Source: Muribaculaceae bacterium
Lineage (GTDB): Bacteria > Bacteroidota > Bacteroidia > Bacteroidales > Muribaculaceae
Direction: 5' to 3'
Length of the DNA stretch: 7,594 nucleotides
NCBI GenBank assembly: GCA_009775375.1
Contig: VSPO01000140.1
Span: 1-7,594 of the forward strand
The first letter of the stretch is position 1. Each line of letters starts with the position of its first letter. A program made the position numbers and the translations under genes. This document shows positions 1-6,091 of the stretch, piece after piece. The notes under the pieces were generated by a model that saw only the letters and a program-made list of their open reading frames with translations, had not been told where the DNA came from and made no database searches.

Positions 1-55
1 TCAATGTTCTCTCTTCGCTCCCGGAGCGGCTTGCGTCGTTTCCCGTTTGCGGTTG

Positions 56-87
56 CAAAATTACAACCGATTTTCCCGTCTCGCAAG
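56..87 (-). promoter_or_regulatory. Bacteroidetes-type promoter firing out of the left edge
   Basis: Read on the minus strand, a -7 box TAATTTTG (63 to 56) fits TAnnTTTG exactly. It lies 20 bases after CTTG (87 to 84), a three-of-four match to the -33 TTTG. Runs rich in A and T lie just upstream, as in UP elements of strongly expressed Bacteroidetes genes. Transcription would start near position 49 and leave the window, so the gene driven is not visible. The wording around the box (TTTGCAACCGC) resembles, from memory, what precedes stable-RNA and other highly expressed genes in Bacteroidales; that part is inference. The box is flanked by a 6-bp inverted repeat, CGGTTG (50-55) and CAACCG (64-69). 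Confidence 0.6.
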
Positions 88-236
88 CTTTCTTTCTATT
101 TTTGCTTGATTTTTCTTTTTACGAGCTTATAAATACTTGAAACACATTGAAATCAACTTATGTTAAAATATGTTTTGTTTTGTTAATCAATAAAACTCTT
201 TATCGTATTTCAGCGTTATTTTAAGGTTGACACAAC
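88..236. other. AT-rich intergenic spacer, no gene seen
   Basis: This stretch lies between the left-edge promoter and the trkH terminator. It is rich in T runs on the plus strand and A runs on the minus strand. I see no convincing reading frame, RNA gene or complete promoter in it. The part next to the promoter may act as its upstream AT-rich contact region. Confidence 0.5.
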
Positions 237-286
237 AAAAAAAATAGCCTGCGGACATGAAAATTCATGTCCGCAGGCTATTTTTT
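237..286 (-). terminator. Intrinsic terminator of trkA-trkH, possibly bidirectional
   Basis: Positions 239-261 pair perfectly with 264-286, a 23-bp stem whose outer six pairs are A-T. On the minus strand the stem is followed by a run of eight T (244 to 237), and on the plus strand by six T (281-286), so it can stop transcription in either direction. It begins 37 bases past the trkH stop codon, where the terminator of the trk operon is expected. The stem contains AGCCTGCGG, also found in the hairpin at 5983-6040. Confidence 0.9.
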
Positions 287-322
287 CATTTAAATTATCG
301 ATTTGGAAACTCAGCTTTATGG

Positions 323-1786
323 CTATTTTCTCCAAAATGGAGTGTAAAACAGCACAAGAACCGTGAATATCTCCAACCTCCCGACCAACATTTCCAAAGA
401 GAAAAGCCACATCAGCGGATCGGGAAGCTCTCCATAACCCGCACCTGTGGCCCCAAAACCAAGCCCGTTATTACCCATACAGGAGGCGGAAGCGAAAAAA
501 GAATCCGTGACAGTGTAGCCATATCCGGACATGACCAAGGCACCGGCTATTACTATAAGTATGTATATCGTGATAAACGCCATCACCCGAATAAGCGCTG
601 AATCGGAGAGCACTCCCTTTCCGAATTCCACCATCTTTATATGGCGAGGGAACAGGGTCAGCACAATTTCATTTCTGATATTCTTAAACAAGACAGCGAC
701 ACGGTCGACCTTTATTCCTCCCGTCGTGGAGCCGGCACAGGCCCCACACATCATAAGCAAAATAATAATCATCAATGGAAGTGTGCCCCAAGCTGCAAAA
801 TTCGAATACGTCAGTCCCGTCGAAGTTATGGAAGACGATATCTGGAATAAAGCCGCCAAAGTCACCTCTCCGTAACTTCCATGTCCCGGCACAGCCAAAA
901 GCGAACCGGCTATCAAGATAAACGCGGCGGCGACAATGACAAGATAGTTGCGGAAAACTCCATTTCCCCAAAGCTGTCGCCATTGTCCGCTGACGGCATT
1001 ATACACCAAAATAAAATTGACCCCTCCGACAAACATGAAAACCGTGACTACGCCGGCAATCCAAGGGCTTTCCCAAGATGCGATACTCGCGTTGCGGGTG
1101 GAGAAGCCTCCAGTGGACATCGTCGTCATCGCCTGGCATATGCTGTCGAAAACGCTCATGCCTCCGACGGCCAACAGGGGTATCATCAGAAGCGTCAGCC
1201 CCCCGTATACCGCCCAAAGCGACATGGCAGTCTTCCGAATTCGGGGATGAAGTTTATCGTGGGTCACACCGGTGATTTCCGCATTGAATAATGAGATTCC
1301 CCCTGAATCATTCAATGCGGGCAACAGCGCGATCAAGAAAAAAACTATTCCAAGGCCCCCTATCCATTGGATAACAGAGCGCCAGAACAAAATGCCATGG
1401 CTTTGCGACTCCACGTCGGTCATCACCGTCGCTCCGGTGGTGGTGAAACCCGACATAGTCTCGAAAAACGCGTCGGCCACGCCAAGGCGGGGAGAACCCA
1501 ATATAAATGGAAGCATCCCGAACGCGGAGAAGAGCACCCAAACGAATGATATAAGCAAGTATCCCTCCCGGCGATGGACGTGGGTCTCGTTGTCGCGAAA
1601 ACAATATGCAGCAATGCCGCCAATAGCCCCCGTAGAAATAATGGAGACAAGGAAAGCCCGCCAGTCTTCTTCTCCATATATAAGGCAGACCAGAGCCGGA
1701 AGAATCAGCAAAAGACTCTCCAGCAACATGAGCCAGCCAAATATCTTCAGCACGGAGCCGTATCGTATGTTGTAGACCTCTTTCAT
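323..1786 (-). CDS. trkH: TrkH-family potassium uptake protein
   Basis: The 487-residue product is the membrane subunit of a Trk/Ktr-type K+ uptake system (E. coli TrkH is 483 residues). It is hydrophobic throughout and shows the four pore-loop repeats of the superfamily of K+ transporters. The filter sequences are TTTGAT (Gly118), STGGFS (Gly226), TSTGLT (Gly324) and MGNNGLGFG (Gly441). The segment AGSTTGGIKVDR at about 351-362 is the conserved intramembrane gating loop of the third repeat. The frame stays open upstream to 1855, but the start at 1786 is preferred because its ATG overlaps the trkA stop as ATGA and the protein then starts at the usual place. It would form a complex with TrkA, encoded just upstream. 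Transcription ends at the strong hairpin at 237-286. No broken or missing filter element is seen. Confidence 0.95.
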   Translation of the reverse strand: MKEVYNIRYGSVLKIFGWLMLLESLLLILPALVCLIYGEEDWRAFLVSIISTGAIGGIAAYCFRDNETHVHRREGYLLISFVWVLFSAFGMLPFILGSPRLGVADAFFETMSGFTTTGATVMTDVESQSHGILFWRSVIQWIGGLGIVFFLIALLPALNDSGGISLFNAEITGVTHDKLHPRIRKTAMSLWAVYGGLTLLMIPLLAVGGMSVFDSICQAMTTMSTGGFSTRNASIASWESPWIAGVVTVFMFVGGVNFILVYNAVSGQWRQLWGNGVFRNYLVIVAAAFILIAGSLLAVPGHGSYGEVTLAALFQISSSITSTGLTYSNFAAWGTLPLMIIILLMMCGACAGSTTGGIKVDRVAVLFKNIRNEIVLTLFPRHIKMVEFGKGVLSDSALIRVMAFITIYILIVIAGALVMSGYGYTVTDSFFASASCMGNNGLGFGATGAGYGELPDPLMWLFSLEMLVGRLEIFTVLVLFYTPFWRK

Positions 1787-3117
1787 TTGAACAGCTTCTC
1801 CACTTTTTTCAAACTTCCACGCCGACAGAACACAATGACATGGTCGCCGGCGCATATCCGGCTGGAACCCTTCACCAGCATCCCCTTCCCTTCGCGGGTC
1901 AGACCGGCGATGGTCATGTCGTCGGAAAGATCGAGATCACGCACGTCGCGCCTCGTAATATACGACGACTCGCAGACAACAATCTCTACGATCTCCGTAT
2001 CCTCAAAGGCAAGACAACGGGGGGAATCAAGGTAGCTGTCAAGCAGAATCTGATATATGCGGCTCGACGTCAGAAGCTTTTTGTTGACCACTGCGTCAAT
2101 ATCCAGGTTCTGGGCCTCGTCGAAATATTGGATATCCTCGATCTGGGCTATTGTCTTCACCGCACCGAGGTCTTTGGCAACAATAGCGCATACTATATTC
2201 TTCTCCGACGTATCGCCCAAAGCCACGAAAGCGCAATCGTCTCTTATACCCTCTTCACGGAGCACGTCTATATCCCTCGCGTCGGCATTGACGACAGTGG
2301 CCGAAGGGGCCATTGCCGACAGACGCAAACACCTCTCCCGGTCGGGGTCGATGACCGTCACGCCATATTTAGGGGAGAGCATCGGCACGAGAGTCTCCGA
2401 CATTTTGCCGGCTCCGGAAATCATCACCTTCCCTATCCTCATCATCCGCTTTCCGCATAGCTCCGTGAGCTCCCTTTCGTTGCCGGGCAAGGCCGTGAAA
2501 TATACCACGTCGTTCTTTTCAATGCTATACGAGCCTCCGGGAATTATCGAGTCGCCGTTTCGTTTTATCAGCGATACGTGGAAATTACCCGTTGTCTTGC
2601 CGAATTCCACGAGCGACATACCGTCGATGGGGGCATTCTCCTCAATTTTAAGGCAGAACACACAAATCTCCCCATTACTGAGCGAATAAAGGCTCCTAAG
2701 ACCGGAATGTGCCAAGGATGCGTCAATTTCCTTTGCGGCAAGCAGTTCAGGATATACCATCTTATCGATTCCCAAAGTCTTGAAATGCTCTTTGGCATCG
2801 GCATCCAGAAGTTCGCCGTTGTCGATACGTGCAAGCGTGGTGCGCGCGCCGAGCCATTTAGCCATCTGAGCCGACACTATGTTATGGTTCTCATAAGGCG
2901 TCACTGCGATAAACAGATCGCACCCTGCCACGCCGGCAGCTTTCAAGTCGCTTATAGATATGGCCCTGCCATACATTGTCATAACGTTGTAGCGGGAATC
3001 CAGATTGGAGAGCACATCCCTGTCCGTGCCCATGACCACTACATCCTGCTCCTCATGACTGAGCATCTTAGCCAGATGAATGGCGGAATCGCCATTTCCC
3101 ACAATCAATATCTTCAT
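1783..3117 (-). CDS. trkA: TrkA, RCK regulatory subunit of the potassium transporter
   Basis: The 444-residue product is the cytoplasmic nucleotide-binding subunit that gates TrkH. It has the full TrkA plan of two tandem halves, each an RCK_N Rossmann domain followed by an RCK_C domain: about 1-118 and 139-220, then 228-345 and 365-444. The second Rossmann motif is GAGKMS (235-240), with Asp257 at the end of the second strand (VIDPD), a good NAD(H)-binding signature. The first is weaker: GNGDSA (7-12), with Gly30 where an acidic residue usually contacts the ribose. The two halves may therefore differ in ligand binding. It is the first gene of the operon, with trkH following at a 4-base ATGA overlap that suggests translational coupling. 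The start at 3117 gives the normal N-terminus. A promoter lies at 3412-3443, so the leader is about 290 bases and is filled with inverted repeats. Confidence 0.95.
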   Translation of the reverse strand: MKILIVGNGDSAIHLAKMLSHEEQDVVVMGTDRDVLSNLDSRYNVMTMYGRAISISDLKAAGVAGCDLFIAVTPYENHNIVSAQMAKWLGARTTLARIDNGELLDADAKEHFKTLGIDKMVYPELLAAKEIDASLAHSGLRSLYSLSNGEICVFCLKIEENAPIDGMSLVEFGKTTGNFHVSLIKRNGDSIIPGGSYSIEKNDVVYFTALPGNERELTELCGKRMMRIGKVMISGAGKMSETLVPMLSPKYGVTVIDPDRERCLRLSAMAPSATVVNADARDIDVLREEGIRDDCAFVALGDTSEKNIVCAIVAKDLGAVKTIAQIEDIQYFDEAQNLDIDAVVNKKLLTSSRIYQILLDSYLDSPRCLAFEDTEIVEIVVCESSYITRRDVRDLDLSDDMTIAGLTREGKGMLVKGSSRICAGDHVIVFCRRGSLKKVEKLFK

Positions 3118-3128
3118 ACGGAACTGTA

Positions 3129-3216
3129 GAAGTTGTTTAAGGCAGGTTATATAAATTGACCGCCTTTATTTTAAAATTAATATTAAGCAGGCTCTTGGCT
3201 GCCTTAAACTTTTTAC
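3129..3216. repeat. Smaller inverted-repeat unit (about 88 bp) next to trkA
   Basis: GTTTAAGGCAG (3135-3145) is matched by a perfect 11-base reverse complement at 3199-3209. The outer left end, GAAGTTGTTTAA (3129-3140), is also found inverted at 3387-3398, at the far end of the neighbouring larger unit. The outer right end, TTAAACTTTTT (3205-3215), is found inverted at 3380-3390. The two outer flanks joined together, leaving out 3141-3203 and one of the TTAA copies on either side, equal the 19-base sequence read inverted at 3380-3398. This fits a 63-base insert bounded by GGCAG/CTGCC that duplicated a TTAA site. Shared ancestry with the larger unit is clear; the order of events is inference. 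Confidence 0.65.
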
Positions 3217-3222
3217 GCAAAT

Positions 3223-3398
3223 GAAGTTGGTTAAGTCTTTTTTCCTTTTTTGAGGGCTCTATTCCAATTTTTCATCATCTTTTCGGCTGATTTTAAATCG
3301 CTCATCGGGAATTTAGCCCGCTAAATTTCCTCTTTCCGATTTAAATCCATCTCGAAAATCTGACGAAATCTTGAAAAAGAAAAAGTTTAAACAACTTC
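3223..3398. repeat. 176-bp inverted-repeat element with 6-bp flanking direct repeats, MITE-like
   Basis: Both ends, read inward, start GAAGTTG, then G or T, then TTAA, followed within two bases by a T-rich stretch (left end 3223-3243, right end 3398 to 3379 on the minus strand). The similarity continues inward: GATTTTAAATCG (3289-3300) against CGATTTAAATC (3337-3347), then GGGAATTTAGC (3307-3317) against GCTAAATTTCC (3320-3330) around a two-base centre. The left arm has about 16 extra bases. GCAAAT occurs immediately outside each end (3217-3222 and 3399-3404), as expected of a target-site duplication. There is no room for a transposase, so any mobilisation would be in trans. A caveat is that TTAAAC also precedes both GCAAAT copies at a similar distance, so they may belong to a longer direct repeat. 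No known family was recognised. Confidence 0.7.
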
Positions 3399-3411
3399 GC
3401 AAATTATTCGG

Positions 3412-3443
3412 CAAACTTACAAATAATCCTCCATTCAACCAAA
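3412..3443 (-). promoter_or_regulatory. Bacteroidetes-type promoter of trkA-trkH
   Basis: On the minus strand, TTTG (3443 to 3440) is followed after exactly 20 bases by TAAGTTTG (3419 to 3412). This is a full match to the -33 and -7 consensus of the Bacteroidetes primary sigma factor. The start would be near 3406, at the outer edge of the 176-bp inverted-repeat element, so that element would be transcribed as part of the leader. Confidence 0.7.
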
Positions 3444-3583
3444 CATATATCAAATTTATGAGCGTAAGAGCGCGTTTCTTAAAAAATCACCGCCCCTACG
3501 GCCCCGAAATTTTAAGGAACACTAAGCGGATTTGAATCTGATTCGCAATTTTATCGGCATGTTATGAAGTTTTTCTGAAAATA

Positions 3584-3615
3584 TTTGCGGGATTCATCCG
3601 TAACCACTACATTTG
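3584..3615 (+). promoter_or_regulatory. Bacteroidetes-type promoter of the nfnAB operon
   Basis: TTTG (3584-3587), a spacer of 20 bases and TACATTTG (3608-3615) fully match the Bacteroidetes consensus. The start would fall near 3622, giving a leader of about 66 bases before the ATG at 3688. This leader contains only weak GC-rich pairing and no Shine-Dalgarno sequence. Between this promoter and the trkA promoter (3444-3583) I see nothing I can name. Confidence 0.75.
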
Positions 3616-3687
3616 CAGTGCCGTCCATGCCCGAAGCCGGGTCATGCCTCGGCTCTCACCAACACAACCACCTGACACCGACAGATT

Positions 3688-4542
3688 ATGTTTGAAATAG
3701 TAAGCAGGCGCGAACTTTCACCCAATATCGTGGAAATGAAGGTCAATGCGCCAAGAGTGGCGGCCTCAGCCCGTCCCGGACAATTCGTCATCGTGCGCAC
3801 TGACACGCATGGGGAACGCATACCGTTGACAATATGTGACTTCGACACCGATGACGGCACCGTCACCATTGTCACCCAAGCAATAGGGCACTCCTCACGC
3901 AAAATCATCAACCGGCAGGAGGGAGATGCATTCGCGGATTTCGCCGGCCCCCTCGGCAACCCGTCAGACCTTCTCCAACTCCCTCAGGAGGAGCTGGAAA
4001 AGAAACGCATCCTTTTCGTGGCCGGAGGCGTAGGCACAGCCCCGGTCTATCCCCAGGTGAAATGGCTTAAGGAGCATGGAGTGGTGGCCGACGTCGTAAT
4101 CGGAGCGAAAAGCAAGGACCTCTTCACGTATGTCGACGAGATGAAGACCGTCGGGAATGTCTATCTATGCACGGACGACGGCTCGGAAGGATTCCAAGGG
4201 ATGGTCACCGGGCTTATGAAAGACCTTATTGACAACCAAGGGAAACGATATGACCACTGCGTCATAATCGGCCCCATGATAATGATGAAATTCGCATCCA
4301 TGACCACAAAGGAATACGGCATCCCGACGATGGTGTCGCTCAACGCACTGATGGTCGACGGCACAGGAATGTGCGGCGCATGTCGCGTTACGGTCGACGG
4401 ACAGACCCGTTTCACCTGCGTGGAGGGTCCGGAGTTTGATGCCCACAAAGTGGACTTCGACGAGGCGATGCGTCGTCAGAACATGTATCGCGAGAATCCC
4501 AAGAACAATCCTGAAACGCATAACTGCAAGTGCAATGGCTAA
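3688..4542 (+). CDS. nfnA: NfnA/SudB-type ferredoxin-NAD(P) oxidoreductase small subunit (FAD, 2Fe-2S)
   Basis: The 284-residue product belongs to the ferredoxin reductase fold family with a PyrK-like C-terminal iron-sulfur domain, often annotated 'sulfide/dihydroorotate dehydrogenase-like FAD/NAD-binding protein'. An N-terminal FAD barrel carries RIPLTI (44-49). A nucleotide-binding domain has GGVGTAP (113-119). The C-terminal cluster motif VDGTGMCGAC offers Asp224, Cys229 and Cys232, with Cys244 further on. Three cysteines plus one aspartate is the ligand set known for the [2Fe-2S] cluster of NfnA proteins. With NfnB it would exchange electrons between NADH, NADPH and ferredoxin in the cytoplasm. 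The next gene overlaps by 8 bases, so the two are made together. The protein ends in a short tail with Cys280 and Cys282 (NCKCNG), whose role is unknown. A SudAB-like sulfide or polysulfide activity cannot be excluded. Confidence 0.85.
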   Translation: MFEIVSRRELSPNIVEMKVNAPRVAASARPGQFVIVRTDTHGERIPLTICDFDTDDGTVTIVTQAIGHSSRKIINRQEGDAFADFAGPLGNPSDLLQLPQEELEKKRILFVAGGVGTAPVYPQVKWLKEHGVVADVVIGAKSKDLFTYVDEMKTVGNVYLCTDDGSEGFQGMVTGLMKDLIDNQGKRYDHCVIIGPMIMMKFASMTTKEYGIPTMVSLNALMVDGTGMCGACRVTVDGQTRFTCVEGPEFDAHKVDFDEAMRRQNMYRENPKNNPETHNCKCNG

Positions 4543-5923
4543 CAGAATACCAAGAGTGCCCGTAAGGGAGCAGGACCCTCAAGTCAGGGCCACGAATTTT
4601 GAGGAAGTATGCTACGGCTACAATGCCGAGGAAGCCGCCCTGGAGGCGTCGCGCTGCCTCAACTGCAAGAATCCGCGCTGCGTGGGGAGCTGTCCCGTGC
4701 ATATCAACATCCCGGAATTCATACGCCTCATCGCAGAAGGCGAACTCGCGATGGCGGCTACGACAATCTCTGCCGACAGTTCGCTGCCAAGCGTATGCGG
4801 GCGCGTATGCCCGCAGGAAAGCCAATGCGAGGGATCATGCGTGCTGGGCATAAAATCCGAGCCGGTCGCCATAGGCAAGCTCGAACGCTTCGTCGGCGAC
4901 TGGGCGATTGCCAATGCCGAGTCATTGCCGAGGCCTGAGATTTCCGCCAACGGCAAAAAGGTGGCCGTAGTCGGCTCGGGGCCGGCCGGACTGGCGTGCG
5001 CCTCCGACCTCGCCCGCCTCGGCTATGCCGTGAAGATTTTCGAGGCCCTGCATGAAGTAGGGGGCGTGCTTGTCTACGGCATCCCGGAATTCCGTCTGCC
5101 CAAAGGGAGGATCGTAGCCAAAGAGGTGGAAGCAGTCAGGCGGCTTGGCGTCGAGATAGAGACCGACGTCATCATCGGACGCACCATGACCATCGACGAC
5201 CTTCTCGACCAAGAGGGATACGACGCCGTCTTCGTCGGCTCCGGAGCAGGCCTGCCCCGATTCATGGGCATCGAAGGGGAAAACCTTAATGGGGTTTTCT
5301 CTGCAAATGAGTTCCTTACGCGTGCAAATCTCATGCATGCCTATGATGACGAATACGACACTCCCATATATCTTGGGAAGAAAGCCGTAGTGGTCGGAGG
5401 TGGCAACGTAGCAATGGATGCCGTGAGAACCGCCAAACGTCTTGGAGCAGAGGCTGTCATCGTCTATCGCCGCAGCGAGGCGGAACTTCCGGCCCGTGTC
5501 GAGGAGGTGCACCATGCCAAGCAGGAGGGGATAGAATTCCGTATGCTCACCAACCCCGTCGGCATAATCGGCGATGAAAAAGGGAAGGTCGTAGGAATAG
5601 AATGCGTGGAGATGGAACTTGGCGAACCCGACGCGAGCGGACGCCGCAGCCCGGTCGTAAAGGAAGGGAGCAATTTCAGGATTGACTGCGACGTGGTCAT
5701 CATGGCTCTCGGGACGAGCCCGAATCCTCTCATCAAGTCGACCACCGACGGACTCGACACAAATAAGCGCGGCTGCATAGTGGCCGACGAAGAGGGACGC
5801 ACGAGCCGCAAAGGGGTCTTCGCGGGAGGCGACGCCGTCACAGGAGCCGCTACCGTAATCCTCGCCATGGGAGCCGGCCGCAAAGCAGCCCACGCCATCC
5901 ATGAATACCTCAGCAGCAAGTAA
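4535..5923 (+). CDS. nfnB: NfnB/SudA-type large subunit (GltD-like FAD, 4Fe-4S oxidoreductase)
   Basis: The 462-residue product has the GltD/NfnB plan. An N-terminal cysteine domain carries Cys41, Cys44, Cys49 and Cys53, then Cys88, Cys92, Cys98 and Cys102, enough for two [4Fe-4S] clusters. Next come the FAD Rossmann motif GSGPAG (147-152), the second nucleotide site GGGNVAMD (288-295) with YRRS (311-314), which suits NADPH, and the closing FAD motif FAGGD (429-433). The frame is open to 4436, but the ATG at 4535 gives the usual N-terminus and an 8-base overlap with nfnA. Such proteins are often named 'NADPH-dependent glutamate synthase small subunit' (gltA or gltD). No large glutamate synthase gene is present, and the nfnA partner indicates flavin-based bifurcation: NADH plus two reduced ferredoxins reducing two NADP+, reversibly. 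The activity is inferred from family and pairing. Confidence 0.88.
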   Translation: MANRIPRVPVREQDPQVRATNFEEVCYGYNAEEAALEASRCLNCKNPRCVGSCPVHINIPEFIRLIAEGELAMAATTISADSSLPSVCGRVCPQESQCEGSCVLGIKSEPVAIGKLERFVGDWAIANAESLPRPEISANGKKVAVVGSGPAGLACASDLARLGYAVKIFEALHEVGGVLVYGIPEFRLPKGRIVAKEVEAVRRLGVEIETDVIIGRTMTIDDLLDQEGYDAVFVGSGAGLPRFMGIEGENLNGVFSANEFLTRANLMHAYDDEYDTPIYLGKKAVVVGGGNVAMDAVRTAKRLGAEAVIVYRRSEAELPARVEEVHHAKQEGIEFRMLTNPVGIIGDEKGKVVGIECVEMELGEPDASGRRSPVVKEGSNFRIDCDVVIMALGTSPNPLIKSTTDGLDTNKRGCIVADEEGRTSRKGVFAGGDAVTGAATVILAMGAGRKAAHAIHEYLSSK

Positions 5924-5956
5924 GAGAATCTTGACTTCAAACTTGCGCATGGCGTG

Positions 5957-5984
5957 TTGATCATTAGATATTGAGCATTAGATA
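5957..5984. repeat. 14-bp tandem duplication after nfnB
   Basis: TTGATCATTAGATA (5957-5970) is followed at once by TTGAGCATTAGATA (5971-5984), two copies differing at one base. The second copy overlaps the first two bases of the large hairpin. It lies 33 bases past the nfnB stop and outside any gene. Its role is unknown. Confidence 0.85.
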
Positions 5985-6040
5985 CCTGGTCAGCCTGCGG
6001 TCGGCATATCCAAATATGCCGACCGCAGGCTGACCAGGTA
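5983..6040. repeat. 27-bp perfect hairpin between convergent genes
   Basis: Positions 5983-6009 pair without mismatch with 6014-6040 around the loop CCAA. It sits between the ends of nfnB (5923) and the minus-strand esterase gene (6092), where a shared terminator would be expected. However, neither side has a T tract, so it is not a standard intrinsic terminator. It may still stop polymerase, protect both mRNA 3' ends, or be a palindromic repeat of the REP kind. Its core AGCCTGCGG (5992-6000) is shared with the trkH terminator stem. Confidence 0.85.
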
Positions 6041-6091
6041 ATCGTCGATGACACTCCCGAAATGCCTCCGGGGCACTCGCGACTTACGGGA

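Larger units (their letters stand above)
3118..3406 (-). promoter_or_regulatory. Long repeat-rich 5' leader of trkA
   Basis: This is the stretch between the predicted transcription start (near 3406) and the trkA ATG. Nearly all of it belongs to two inverted-repeat units, at 3223-3398 and 3129-3216, so the transcript would fold into two successive stem structures before the start codon. In the second unit the arm at 3199-3209 can pair with 3135-3145 (11 perfect pairs) or, with one bulge, with TAAGCAG at 3184-3190. These two pairings exclude each other. The far arm ends 17 bases before the ATG, so the choice could affect translation. I recognise no named riboswitch family. The leader extent depends on the promoter call; a regulatory role is inference. 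Confidence 0.4.

Noticed and set aside
257..601. Small plus-strand open frame starting in the terminator
   Set aside because: The start codon lies in the stem of the trk terminator and the rest is antisense to trkH.
1272..2460. Plus-strand open frames opposite trkH and trkA
   Set aside because: They are antisense to clearly coding genes and have low-complexity, non-family translations.
3129..3398. Invertible promoter (phase-variable switch) between GAAGTTGTTTAA (3129-3140) and its inverted copy (3387-3398)
   Set aside because: The only good promoter for trkA lies outside the inverted repeats (3412-3443), so inversion would not switch it, and no invertase gene is present. The units are better explained as repeats with matching ends.
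4922..5950. Minus-strand open frame of 342 codons opposite nfnB
   Set aside because: It is a shadow of nfnB, which has complete family motifs. The antisense product resembles no protein family and such frames are common opposite GC-rich genes.
5464..6054. Minus-strand open frame of 196 codons across the nfnB end and the hairpin
   Set aside because: Its start is inside the perfect palindrome region, its body is antisense to nfnB, and it shows no recognisable domain.
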